64,000 bases of DNA, taken from NCBI GenBank assembly GCA_049997955.1, contig JAEBDY010000010.1, forward strand, positions 1 to 64,000. The letters run 5' to 3'. The notes below the pieces were generated by a model, which saw only the letters and a program-made list of their open reading frames with translations, ran no database searches and was not told where the DNA came from. Shown here piece after piece: positions 18,070 through 26,710 of this stretch (position 1 is its first letter; the number at the start of each line of letters is the position of its first letter). The DNA comes from Umezawaea sp049997955 (GTDB lineage: Bacteria; Actinomycetota; Actinomycetes; Mycobacteriales; Pseudonocardiaceae). Made by a program: the position numbers and the translations under genes.

Positions 18070-19683
18070 ATGACCGCCGCCACCCCGGTGGACACCTCGC
18101 CGTCAGCCGCTTTCCGCGAAGCGAGCAGGCGACGGACGTTCGCGGTCATCAGCCACCCGGACGCGGGCAAGTCGACGCTCACCGAGGCGCTGGCGCTGCA
18201 CGCGAAGGTCATCTCCGAGGCGGGCGCCGTGCACGGCAAGGCAGGCAGGCGCGGCGTCGTGTCCGACTGGATGGAGATGGAGCAGGCCCGAGGCATCTCG
18301 ATCACCTCGGCGGCGCTCCAGTTCTCCTACGGCGACTCCGTGATCAACCTGCTCGACACGCCCGGTCACGCGGACTTCTCCGAGGACACCTACCGGGTGC
18401 TGTCGGCGGTCGACTGCGCGGTCATGCTGCTCGACGCCGCCAAGGGCCTGGAGCCGCAGACGCTGAAGCTGTTCGACGTCTGCCGCCACCGGGGCATCCC
18501 GGTGATCACGTTCATCAACAAGTGGGACCGGCCGGGCCGCGACGCGCTCGACCTGTGCGAGGAGATCAAGCAGCGCATCGGCCTCGAACCGATGCCGCTG
18601 ACCTGGCCGGTCGGCGAAGCGGGCCGGTTCCGCGGGGTGCTCGACCGCGCCGACGGCACCTTCATCCGGTACACCCGCACGGCCGGTGGCGCCACGGCCG
18701 CCCCCGAGGAGCGGATCGAACCCGCCCGCGCCCTCGAAGAGGAGGGCGAGGACTGGACGCACGCCGTCGAGAGCGCCGATCTGGTCGACATCTCCGGCGG
18801 CGAGTTCGACGTGGCGAAGTTCTTCGACGCCACGGCCACCCCGGTGCTGTTCGGGTCCGGTGTGCTGAACTTCGGCGTGCGCCACCTGCTGGACCTGATC
18901 GTGGCGCTGGCCCCCCGGCCCACGCCCCGGTCGGACGTGAACGGCCAGTCGCGGCCGTTGAACTCGCCGTTCTCCGCCTTCGTGTTCAAGGTGCAGACGG
19001 GCATGGACAAGTCACACCGGGACCAGGTGGCGTTCGCGCGGGTCTGCTCCGGGGTGTTCGAGCGGGGCATGGTCGTGACCAACGCGACCACGGGCAAGCC
19101 GTTCGCGACCAAGTACGCGCAGCAGGTGTTCGGGCGGGAGCGCACGACCCTCGACGTCGCCTACCCCGGTGACGTGATCGGGTTGATCAACGCGTCCGCC
19201 CTGCGGGTCGGGGACACGCTGCACGCCGGCAAGCCCGCCGTGAAGTTCCCCGGGCTGCCCAGCTTCGCACCAGAGCACTTCGCCGTCGGGCGGCTGACCG
19301 ACCTGAGCCGGGCCAAGCAGTTCCGGAAGGGGGTCGACCAGCTCGCCCAGGAAGGCGTGGTGCAGGTGCTGACCTCCGACCGGCGCGGTGACGGCGTGCC
19401 GGTGTTCGGCGCGGTGGGGCCCATGCAGTTCGAGGTGGCGGTGCACCGGCTGCTCGCGGAGTTCGGGTGCGTCGTGAAGATGGACCACCTGCCGTACACG
19501 ATGGTGCGGCGCATACCCGATCCCAAGGTGCGGGCGTCGGTGAACCTCGGGAACCGCGGGGAGTTCCTGACCCGCGCGGACGGGGCGGAGTTGGTCGTGT
19601 TCAACGACCAGACGGCGTTGAACGTGACGTTGCGGTTGAACGAGGGATTGGTGTTGGAAGCGTTGGTGGCTGGGACCACGTGA
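18070..19683 (+). CDS. prfC: Peptide chain release factor 3
   Basis: The 537-residue translational GTPase recycles RF1/RF2 from the ribosome after peptide release. G1 is SHPDAGKSTL (residues 26-35). G2 lies in MEMEQARGISITSAALQF, G3 is DTPGHADF, and G4 is NKWD followed by RPG. The C-terminal portion carries the domain II and domain III landmarks, ending in FNDQTALNVTL. Length matches bacterial RF3 (about 530). RF3 is present only in some actinobacteria. The gene stands alone, with no visible operon partner. Confidence 0.95.
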   Translation: MTAATPVDTSPSAAFREASRRRTFAVISHPDAGKSTLTEALALHAKVISEAGAVHGKAGRRGVVSDWMEMEQARGISITSAALQFSYGDSVINLLDTPGHADFSEDTYRVLSAVDCAVMLLDAAKGLEPQTLKLFDVCRHRGIPVITFINKWDRPGRDALDLCEEIKQRIGLEPMPLTWPVGEAGRFRGVLDRADGTFIRYTRTAGGATAAPEERIEPARALEEEGEDWTHAVESADLVDISGGEFDVAKFFDATATPVLFGSGVLNFGVRHLLDLIVALAPRPTPRSDVNGQSRPLNSPFSAFVFKVQTGMDKSHRDQVAFARVCSGVFERGMVVTNATTGKPFATKYAQQVFGRERTTLDVAYPGDVIGLINASALRVGDTLHAGKPAVKFPGLPSFAPEHFAVGRLTDLSRAKQFRKGVDQLAQEGVVQVLTSDRRGDGVPVFGAVGPMQFEVAVHRLLAEFGCVVKMDHLPYTMVRRIPDPKVRASVNLGNRGEFLTRADGAELVVFNDQTALNVTLRLNEGLVLEALVAGTT

Positions 19684-19791
19684 GTCGAGTGGGTCGGGGC
19701 GGTGGTTGCCCCGGCTCGCGCATCGCCGCGCTTGCGTCGCGCTGCTCGGGTGGCCGGCTCCTGGCTCTTGTCACCCGGTGCTCGTCACCCC

Positions 19792-19872
19792 GGCTTGTCA
19801 CACCGGTGCTCGTCACCCGGCTTGTCACACTGGTGCTCGTCACCCGGCTTGTCACACTGGTGCTCGTCACCC
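19792..19872. repeat. 27-nt tandem repeat, three units
   Basis: The unit begins GGCTTGTCACACTGGTGCTC and ends GTCACCC. Units run at 19792-19818, 19819-19845 and 19846-19872, differing by one base. A degenerate fourth unit precedes them from about 19763. The array ends ten bases before structured-repeat copy 2. Confidence 0.92.
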
Positions 19873-19881
19873 CGCTCGCTG

Positions 19882-19967
19882 AATTGTCTCGATCTTTGAG
19901 CTTGATTTGTCAAGGCGGGAAAGATGCCTTGACAAACGAATCTCAAAGATGAGGGCGCTTCGGATCG
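19882..19967 (+). repeat. Interspersed structured repeat, copy 2
   Basis: The core at 19909-19933 is identical to the other copies, and its inner stem is longer (TTTGTCAAGGC pairs with GCCTTGACAAA). The outer arms differ in sequence from the other copies, yet still pair: ATCTTTGAG at 19892-19900 with CTCAAAGAT at 19942-19950. Flanks AATTGTCT and ATGAGGGCGCTTCGGATCG are shared with copy 3. Confidence 0.9.
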
Positions 19968-20222
19968 AGGTGGCGGGGGAAGTGCGGGCGTCTGCTTGTT
20001 GCGTGCGTTCGTTGGCCGCTTGAGGCGGTTGGTGCGTGGCTCGTCATGGGGTGTCCTGAGCCTCGTTTTCGTCCCGGTCAGTGGGACTGGCCTCGTCGTA
20101 CTCGGAAGATCATCAGGTGGCTTCCGGAGGTCGATGTGGACACCAGGTCGCGCAGGTGGACTACCGGGTGCACATGGACATCTCACCGGCGTTGTCGGCT
20201 GATCGTCGGGGTGCCGCGCGGT

Positions 20223-20435
20223 CTACTTCTCCAGGTAGCCCTTGCTGGAGTTGCTGTAGGTCATGCCGCTCGACACGCCCGAGCACAGGCAGCGGCGGAG
20301 GTTGCCGCTCGCGGCCATCGCGGTGCAGTAGCGCTGGGCGATCGGGTCGTGCGAGGCAACGGGGTGGGGACACACGTCGCACATGGCTTCGGTCGTGGGG
20401 TCGGAGGGGGTCGCGTGCACGTCGGCCGTTGGCAT
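20223..20435 (-). CDS. RGCVC-family small Cys-rich protein
   Basis: The 70-residue protein carries the family signature: CDVCPHPVASHDPIAQRYC followed by a C-x-C pair (RRCLC replaces the usual RGCVC). The CxxC, His and later Cys residues are arranged like a zinc site. The family is widespread in actinobacteria and has no assigned function. The start at 20435 gives a short acidic leader before the Cys motif; a longer reading from 20594 lacks support. The tail ends TYSNSSKGYLEK. Confidence 0.8.
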   Translation of the reverse strand: MPTADVHATPSDPTTEAMCDVCPHPVASHDPIAQRYCTAMAASGNLRRCLCSGVSSGMTYSNSSKGYLEK

Positions 20436-20640
20436 CTGCCCGGTCCTCTGCGTCGTCTTTCCTGGTCCGGTGGCCCGGCCGGTTCGACCGTGGCGCGGAA
20501 GGGTCGCGATTCCCCGGCGTGAACCGGGAAACAGGGGCGACGAGTTCACGCTACCCCGTGCGGGCTGACCCGGCGCGACCACGGCCCCGGTCACGTCCAG
20601 AACCCTTCCGCACCGAGTGCACCCGCGCCACCGCCGGCGC

Positions 20641-21327
20641 CTACCTGCTGGAACTCGTGGTGCCCGCCGACGGGACGCGCTGCGCCGCCGTCGTCACGAC
20701 GGGGTGAGAGCGGCGGCGGATGATCCACTCGGCGACGACCACGTTGATCACCCACCCGGCGGCCATGAGCATCGCCCTGGTGAACTCGTTCGGCGCCACC
20801 CCGGCCACGGCCCACGGCAGGTGCGTGAACACCTGCGTGCCCGCCCCCAGGCCGATGGCGTAGCCGCGGATCATCCACGCGCTGTGCACGCGGACGTCCC
20901 GCCGCCGGATCGCCAGGAAGCCGAGGACGATCGACGCGGCCATGGCCGTGCCGAACACGAGCCGGAACGCGGTGAGCAGGGGTCCGTCGCCTGCCGGAAG
21001 GGGGTAGACCAACGTCATCCAGAGGCCGGTGAGCGCCGCGACGAACCCGGTCGGGACCAGGACCCGGCCCGACGTCCGGTGCCACCGCCGGTGCCTGCGG
21101 CGGAAACCGGGCGCGAACTGGAAGGCGCCGAGGAGGCAGAACGCGGTGGCGCAGACGATGTGCAGCAGGACCGGCAGGGGCATCGCGAAGAACCGCTCGT
21201 TGGCGGGGGTGATCTCCGCGCCGCTCGCCAGTTCGACGACCCGGACGGTCCCCGCGGCCGCGGGCACGAAGGTGAGCAGGATCAGGGACGTGGGCACGAG
21301 CCAGTCGGCCCTGGAGGTCGTCGTCAT
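20641..21327 (-). CDS. DUF2306 membrane protein
   Basis: The 228-residue protein has about six hydrophobic segments. The DUF2306 pattern is seen in LLHIVCATAFCLLGAFQFAPGFRRRHRRWHRTSGR, spaced over residues 66-100, with His residues that could bind heme or metal, and in VRVHSAWMIRGYAIGLGAGTQ later. Function is unknown. ATG 21327 is chosen as the first Met before the hydrophobic core; its ribosome binding site is weak. A 10-bp inverted repeat lies 66 bases upstream. Confidence 0.8.
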   Translation of the reverse strand: MTTTSRADWLVPTSLILLTFVPAAAGTVRVVELASGAEITPANERFFAMPLPVLLHIVCATAFCLLGAFQFAPGFRRRHRRWHRTSGRVLVPTGFVAALTGLWMTLVYPLPAGDGPLLTAFRLVFGTAMAASIVLGFLAIRRRDVRVHSAWMIRGYAIGLGAGTQVFTHLPWAVAGVAPNEFTRAMLMAAGWVINVVVAEWIIRRRSHPVVTTAAQRVPSAGTTSSSR

Positions 21328-21392
21328 GGGTGAATCCTGGCGGCGGAGGGGGTGTCGCCTCATCGGTGGAAGGGCCGGAGCCGCACCGTGCC

Positions 21393-21417
21393 GAAGTACT
21401 AGTGGCGCTAGTACTTC
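21393..21417. promoter_or_regulatory. Perfect inverted repeat, operator or terminator
   Basis: GAAGTACTAG and CTAGTACTTC flank a TGGCG spacer. It lies 66 bases upstream of the DUF2306 start and 8 bases past the end of the response regulator gene. The low GC content of the arms favours an operator over a terminator. Confidence 0.5.
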
Positions 21418-21424
21418 CGGCCGC

Positions 21425-22084
21425 TCACCGGTGCCGGACGCGGTTCGTCTCGTAGGCCCACATGGCGATCTCGACCCGGTTCCGGGCGCCCAGTTTCGCC
21501 ATCAGACTGGCGACGTGGGTCTTCACGGTGCTCAGGGTGATGAACAGCTCGTCGGCGATCTCGCTGTTCGTCCGTCCACTCGCGACGGTGGCCAACACCT
21601 GCTCCTCCCGGTCCGTCAACGGTTCCACGGGCTGCACCGAGGCCGAGGAGGGCCCGCCGTTGGCGAAGGCGGTGAGGAGCCGCGCGGTGATGCTCGGCGC
21701 GATGAGCGCCTCGCCGTCGGCGGCGGCGTGCACGGCCTGGGAGAGCAGCGCGGGCCCCGCGTCCTTGAGCAGGAACCCGCGGGCGCCCGCGCGGAGCGCG
21801 GCGTACACGTAGTCGTCGAGGTCGAAGGTCGTGATGACGACGACGGCGAGCGGGTCCGCGACGGTCGGCCCGGCCAGCAGCCGGGTGGCCTCGATGCCGT
21901 CCACGCCCGGCATCCGGATGTCGAACAGGCAGACGTCCGGACGCAGGTGGCGGGCCACCTCCACGGCCCGCTGCCCGTTGGCGGCCTCGCCGACGACCTC
22001 GATGCCCGGCTGGGCGTTGAGGATCATCGTGAGCCCGGTGCGGACGATCTCCTGGTCGTCGGCCACGACCACGCGGATGCTCAT
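21425..22084 (-). CDS. NarL/LuxR-family response regulator
   Basis: The 219-residue regulator has phospho-acceptor Asp55 in LFDIRMPG, switch residues in VVITTFD and Lys in FLLKDAG. The C-terminal LuxR helix-turn-helix reads LTDREEQVLATVASG to TVKTHVASLMAKLG. Its ATG overlaps the kinase stop codon (ATGA), so the two are translated together. Possible targets are the DUF2306 gene just downstream and the inverted repeat before it (inference from position). Confidence 0.93.
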   Translation of the reverse strand: MSIRVVVADDQEIVRTGLTMILNAQPGIEVVGEAANGQRAVEVARHLRPDVCLFDIRMPGVDGIEATRLLAGPTVADPLAVVVITTFDLDDYVYAALRAGARGFLLKDAGPALLSQAVHAAADGEALIAPSITARLLTAFANGGPSSASVQPVEPLTDREEQVLATVASGRTNSEIADELFITLSTVKTHVASLMAKLGARNRVEIAMWAYETNRVRHR

Positions 22085-23214
22085 GCCGCCGACCCGGTGC
22101 GCGGCAGCACGGCGGTGACGGTCCAGCCCCGGTCGGGGTTCGGACCGGCCTCGCAGGTGCCGCCGAGCAGGCCCGCGCGTTCGATCATGCCGATCAGCCC
22201 GTAGCCCGGCGCCGAGGACGCCGGGCTGGTGTCGCCGTCGTCGCTCACGCGCAGCCGCACCGACGTGTCGTCGGCCGCGACGCGGACCTCGATGCGGGTC
22301 GCGTGCCGGGCGTGCCTGCGGGCGTTGGTGACCGACTCCTGCGCCAGGCGGTAGATCGCGGTGCCGACCGACGGCGGGAGCCCGTCGACGTCGCCGACGA
22401 TCCCAACGTCCACCGACGGGCCGGAGCGGGCGTGGCTCACCAGCTGTTCGAGGTCGGCGACGCGGGGGTTCGGGGACCGTTCGGCGGGCAGGTCGCGGCG
22501 CAGCACCCGGACCATGGAGCGCATCTCGCCCAGCGCGCTCGACGCCTCGGACTCGATCAGGCGGAGCGCGTCGACCGCCGCGTTCGGGCTCGTGGCCGCC
22601 GTCGCGAGCCCCGCCTGGGCGCGGATCGCGATCGCGGAGACGTGGTGCGCCACGGTGTCGTGCAGGTCGCGGGCCAGCCGTTCGCGCTCCACCAGCTTCA
22701 CCTGGTCGATCATCCGCGCCCGCGAGCCCGACCGGTACCGGATCGCCGCGCCCAGCGTGACGGCGGAGAACGACACGACGAGCCCGCCGACCGCGTCCCC
22801 CGCGCTCAGGTCGCCCAGCAGCAGCGAGGAGCCGACCTCGCCCGCGATGACCACCAGGCCGACCGCGGCCTCGCGCCCGGACCCCCAGCGGAACAGCGCG
22901 TAGACCAGGACCAGCAGGAACGCCATCGAGTACGACTCGGGCGGGAACCCGCCGGTCAGCAGCGGCGCCAGACCGGTCACCACGACCACGGTCGCGAGCA
23001 TCGGCAACGGCATCGACCGGCGCCACAGCAGCGTCGGCGCCAGCGCGATGGTGAGCGCGACCGTCAGCACGCGCCACGGCATGTCCGGGCGGAGGAACCC
23101 TTCGAGCACGGCGAGCGCCACGAGCACGCCGACGAGCGCCCAGTCCCGCCACACCCGCCGCGGGGCGTCGGACGGACGCGGTTCGCTCCACAGGGAGCGC
23201 AGGAGTTCCGGCAC
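22081..23214 (-). CDS. Two-component sensor histidine kinase (HisKA_3)
   Basis: The 377-residue membrane kinase starts at GTG 23214. Four or five hydrophobic segments occupy residues 25-155. The dimerisation motif ERLARDLHDTVAHH holds phospho-acceptor His185. The HATPase domain shows LAQESVTNARRHA and DDGDTSPASS, then GYGLIGMIERA. The reading frame stays open far upstream, through the next gene, but that is a high-GC shadow; the GTG start sets the protein at family length. It forms a unit with the regulator that overlaps its stop. Confidence 0.9.
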   Translation of the reverse strand: MPELLRSLWSEPRPSDAPRRVWRDWALVGVLVALAVLEGFLRPDMPWRVLTVALTIALAPTLLWRRSMPLPMLATVVVVTGLAPLLTGGFPPESYSMAFLLVLVYALFRWGSGREAAVGLVVIAGEVGSSLLLGDLSAGDAVGGLVVSFSAVTLGAAIRYRSGSRARMIDQVKLVERERLARDLHDTVAHHVSAIAIRAQAGLATAATSPNAAVDALRLIESEASSALGEMRSMVRVLRRDLPAERSPNPRVADLEQLVSHARSGPSVDVGIVGDVDGLPPSVGTAIYRLAQESVTNARRHARHATRIEVRVAADDTSVRLRVSDDGDTSPASSAPGYGLIGMIERAGLLGGTCEAGPNPDRGWTVTAVLPRTGSAA

Positions 23215-23363
23215 CCGTCGATGGTACGAGGGCGGACGCCGTTCCAGATCAGCCCAAAGTACGGTCAGGGCTCCACCGTCCTCCGGGCATCGGTTCACCC
23301 GAGTTCGGTGTGGGCGCAGGCCGAGCGGGTGCCGTCGTCGAGGTCGACGACGGCGCCCGTCGG

Positions 23364-26048
23364 TCACCTCCCGGTGGACGTGCCGTCGGTGACCGCGCCG
23401 GAGACCGACGCGGTGGAGGAGAGCAACGCGAGGTTCAGGCGGATCCGCTCGACCGGCTCCACCTCCGCGTCGGCCACCGTCGGCACGGTCAACAGCCCGC
23501 TCAGCTCCCCGCGCGGGATGGCGGCCAGCGGCTGCACCCGTGTGGTCGACAACGGCCGCGAGGGCAGCGGGTCCTCCTGGGAGACGTTGCGGCGGAACCA
23601 CAGCTCGTCGACGTCCGTGGTGGACAGCTCGGCCCCCTCGGGGGCGGCAGGCCGACCCAGGACCGTGAGGAGCCTGTCGGCAGGCGCGGACAGCGTCATC
23701 CGCCACACCAGGGCGCCGCCCTCGGTGACCTCGTCGGTGACCGGGGTGGCGGTGAAGGTCGGCTCCGGGTCGTCGTTCGACACGGTCAGCCTGTCCGCGT
23801 ACCGGCCGACGACCGCGCCCCGCACGGCTTTGACCAGCACCGTGCGCCTCGCGTCCAGGTTCCAGCGGGTGTTGCCGGTGACCTGCACCGGCACCTCCAA
23901 CTCGCGCTGCCCCGGCTCGACCGCCACCAGCCGCTCGGTGTACGCGGTGTCGCCCTCGTTCTGGACGAACACCCGCACCGCGCCCGCGCCGCTCCCGGTG
24001 ACCGAGACCGGGAACCGGACGGTCTGCGCGCCCGAGTCGCCCTCCTCGACGGTCAGCGCGCCCACGTCGACGCGCGGCAGCGCGACCGGCCGCGGGTCGG
24101 GCAGGCCGGGGGCGTACCCGTGGGCGTCGACGAGCCAGGCTTGCCCGGAACCGCCGTGCGGGACCAGTTCCAGCTCGGCGACACGACGCAGGTCGATCCC
24201 GTGCGCAGGCAGCGGCACGCGCACCTCCTGCGCCCAGCGGGCGGAGATCCGGTCCGTGGCGGGCAGCCCCTCCAGCGCCACCGACCCCAGCGCCGCCCGG
24301 CGCCCGGCCGCGTCGGTGACGGCCACGTCGAAGCGGGTGGTCGCGCTGTTCGGCGGCACGGCCAGCCTCAGCGCCAACTGCCGCGCCCCCGCCAGCGACA
24401 CCGGCGCGCCGGGTCGGGCGGTCGCGGCCTGCCCGTCGGCGGTCCACCCCACCGCCACGGCGAACCGGCCGGGCTCGGGCACGATGCGGTTGAACCGGAC
24501 GAAGTGCGGCGACGGGCGGCTGGCGGCCGGGTCGACGCACGCCGCGGCCGGGTCCGCCGAGACCTGCACGCACACCCGCGCCGAGCCGCCCGCCGAGGTC
24601 GCCTCGTCCGGCACGACGAACGGGGAGCGCGCGCCGCCGACGGCGTGGGCGAGCACGCGCGCCGGGTCGGCCGAGGGCGCCCGCACGCCCGAACCGTCGA
24701 GCAATGGCAGCACCCGCCGGTCTCCGGCGACGAACAGGCGCGCCGCCGCGGCGATGTAGGTCGCGCCCGCGGTCTGCTGCTGCTCGGCGGTGAGCCGGGT
24801 GGCCGTCCCCGGCGAGCACACCGGGTCCTCGGGCGGGGAGCGGAAGTCGTCGGACGCCGGGGCCTCCGCCTGACCGGGCGTCCACTCGGTGTTGAAGAAG
24901 TTGTGGTTGGCGCCGACGAAGTACAGCGCGCTGTGCAGCGCGGCCCCCCGGCTCACGCCACGGGTGGCGTCCACGTACAGCTGGCCCTGGAGGTCGGCCA
25001 CGTCGCCGTCGCAGCCGGGCAGGATCGTCACCGACGGCACGTCCGGCGCCGGGTTGTGCGCGAAGACCGTCGGGCCGATCAGCAGTTGGCCCTTGATCGT
25101 CCAGCGCGCCCGGCCGCCGCCCGGCGGTGGGGAGAGGCTGTCGACCGCGGCCCGGTTGACGCCCTCGCCACCGCGGGAGTGCCCGACCAGGAGCACCTCG
25201 CGCAGATCGGCGACCGGCGCGGCGCGGACCACCTCGGGCGCGGAACCCCGACCGGCACCCGCCCAGTCCGCCCACCGCGCCAGGTGCGCGCGCACCAGCG
25301 CCGACCGCGCGCCCGCACCCTGTTCCAGGTCGAGGTCCTCCTGGGCGTTGACCGAGTTGGCGGACACGGACACCGTCACGTAGCCCTGCGAGGCCAGCAG
25401 CCGCTGCGCCTGGAGGTAGCCGCGGTGGCTCGGCACCGGTTTGGCAGGCGCCGGGCAGGGCCACGCCAGCAGCATCTCGGCGCCGTTGTAGCAGGTGATG
25501 TGCCTGCCGTGCAGGAACAGCGCCACCGGACGGCGGCCCGTCGCGCCGACCGGCGCGACGACCACGGCCTCCATCTCCAACGGCACCGCGTAGCCGGGAA
25601 CGGTGATCGGGTCGAGCTCGTACTCCCCGGTGGACGTGGCGAACGAGCCGGGCCTGCCGGGATCGGTGTCCCCCGCGGGCAGGGGCGCAGGCGGCGCCGC
25701 GACCGTCGATGCCGACGGGAGAGCGGGCTCCTCGACGTCCAGGCGCGTGCCCGAAACCCGCGCCTGGAGCGCGTCGACGTCCTCGACCTCCGCCGCGTCC
25801 AGGGTGTAGGTGCGCAAGTCCGCGGACGGCCGCGGCACCCCCAGCAGCCGGTCGCCGTCCCAGAACTCGACCGCCGCGCCACCCGGCGGGATCGGGACGG
25901 TCGCCGTCCACGCCAGCCCCGTGCCGGTGATCGCCCACCCCGGTCGCGGCGGCGAGTCCGGCGCTTGTCGGGCCTGGGCCGTCGCCGTGACCGGTGCGGC
26001 GAGGGCCGCCGCCACCAAGGTGGGCAGCAGCAGTTTCGCCAAGCGCAT
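23364..26048 (-). CDS. Large secreted alpha/beta-hydrolase with C-terminal beta-domains
   Basis: The 894-residue exported protein has ATG 26048 behind GGAGGGG and a signal peptide ending near TATAQA (residues 1-26). An alpha/beta-hydrolase core follows: ALFLHGRH forms the oxyanion strand, GHSRGGEG is the nucleophile elbow with Ser291, and GANHNFFNTEW probably supplies the catalytic His. After about residue 560 come beta-sandwich segments, including VDVGALTVEEGDSGAQTVRF and ESTGG-like repeats resembling Calx-beta domains. It is most like secreted chlorophyllase/lipase-type or PHB-type esterases. The substrate is unknown. The gene lies 149 bases upstream of the kinase gene. Confidence 0.75.
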   Translation of the reverse strand: MRLAKLLLPTLVAAALAAPVTATAQARQAPDSPPRPGWAITGTGLAWTATVPIPPGGAAVEFWDGDRLLGVPRPSADLRTYTLDAAEVEDVDALQARVSGTRLDVEEPALPSASTVAAPPAPLPAGDTDPGRPGSFATSTGEYELDPITVPGYAVPLEMEAVVVAPVGATGRRPVALFLHGRHITCYNGAEMLLAWPCPAPAKPVPSHRGYLQAQRLLASQGYVTVSVSANSVNAQEDLDLEQGAGARSALVRAHLARWADWAGAGRGSAPEVVRAAPVADLREVLLVGHSRGGEGVNRAAVDSLSPPPGGGRARWTIKGQLLIGPTVFAHNPAPDVPSVTILPGCDGDVADLQGQLYVDATRGVSRGAALHSALYFVGANHNFFNTEWTPGQAEAPASDDFRSPPEDPVCSPGTATRLTAEQQQTAGATYIAAAARLFVAGDRRVLPLLDGSGVRAPSADPARVLAHAVGGARSPFVVPDEATSAGGSARVCVQVSADPAAACVDPAASRPSPHFVRFNRIVPEPGRFAVAVGWTADGQAATARPGAPVSLAGARQLALRLAVPPNSATTRFDVAVTDAAGRRAALGSVALEGLPATDRISARWAQEVRVPLPAHGIDLRRVAELELVPHGGSGQAWLVDAHGYAPGLPDPRPVALPRVDVGALTVEEGDSGAQTVRFPVSVTGSGAGAVRVFVQNEGDTAYTERLVAVEPGQRELEVPVQVTGNTRWNLDARRTVLVKAVRGAVVGRYADRLTVSNDDPEPTFTATPVTDEVTEGGALVWRMTLSAPADRLLTVLGRPAAPEGAELSTTDVDELWFRRNVSQEDPLPSRPLSTTRVQPLAAIPRGELSGLLTVPTVADAEVEPVERIRLNLALLSSTASVSGAVTDGTSTGR

Positions 26049-26710
26049 GTGGTCCCCTCCGGTCGACCGATGGTCGACCAGTTCTAGCGGGGCCGAACAC
26101 CGCGCCACAAGCATTTTCGAAACTTTCGCACAATTGGCCGCAACACTTGCCGAAAGTCCGGCTTCTGCGCCATGTGGCCCTATGGCCGGTGCTGTTCGGT
26201 GGCGGTGGTCGTTGGGCAGTGCTGCGGTGCGCATTTCCGGTCACGGCCCGTGCATGGCACCGAGTGCATCCGATGCGGCGTGCGGCATGCGGCATGCGGG
26301 CCCGATGAAGCCTTCGCGTTGGCCCAAGGCCCGGTGGTGATCCCCACCCCCGCTCGCGCGATTGTCTTCATGGTCGTCCGCGCCGCGTCAAGGCGGGAAA
26401 GATGCCTTGACCCGTAGCGGACGACCATGAGGGCGCTTCGGATCGGGGGTGGGGAGGGGTCTGGTCGGGATCTGGTTGCGTGCTCTTGTTTTCCGGCGTC
26501 CGCTTTGGTCGTTCGGAGTCGGGTGCTACTCGTTCCGGCTGGACGCTTGTATTTTCGAGTGTCCACTTTGGTCGGTGGTGCTGGTGCTGGTGCTGGCGTT
26601 GGTTCTGGTTCTGGTCTTGCTTTGGTCGCTGTCCGCGGGTGGTGTTGGGTGTGTGCTTGCCCCACTCGCGACCGGTGCGCGGCTGGATGGCTGCGCACCG
26701 GTCGTTGTGG
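26049..26710. other. Gene-free stretch with structured repeat copy 3 and low-complexity DNA
   Basis: About 660 bases. It holds the promoter of the secreted hydrolase, a GGCATGC triplication near 26278-26297, structured repeat copy 3 (26351-26447), and a CTGGTG/GGTTCT low-complexity run at about 26577-26635. A Gly-rich open frame from 26427 is not convincing as a gene. Confidence 0.6.
26351..26447 (+). repeat. Interspersed structured repeat, copy 3
   Basis: The core at 26387-26411 is identical to copies 1 and 2. Outer arms CATGGTCGTCCGC (26369-26381) and its complement (26417-26429) are perfect. Relative to copy 1, two positions of each arm have changed together, keeping the pairs. Similarity to copy 1 continues about 60 bases 3' of the hairpin. 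Confidence 0.92.

Larger units (their letters stand above)
19684..20222. other. Gene-free stretch with tandem repeats and structured repeat copy 2
   Basis: About 540 bases with no supportable gene. 19763-19872 is made of 27-base tandem units, and 19882-19967 is copy 2 of the structured repeat. 19968-20222 shows nothing recognisable. Confidence 0.6.

Noticed and set aside
19792..19872. Possible CRISPR array from the 27-base units
   Set aside because: Units are directly adjacent without unique spacers and no cas genes are present.
23214..26295. Upstream extension of the kinase frame through the secreted hydrolase region, on the same strand
   Set aside because: The sequence before GTG 23214 has no protein-like character and overlaps the well-supported secreted hydrolase in another frame.
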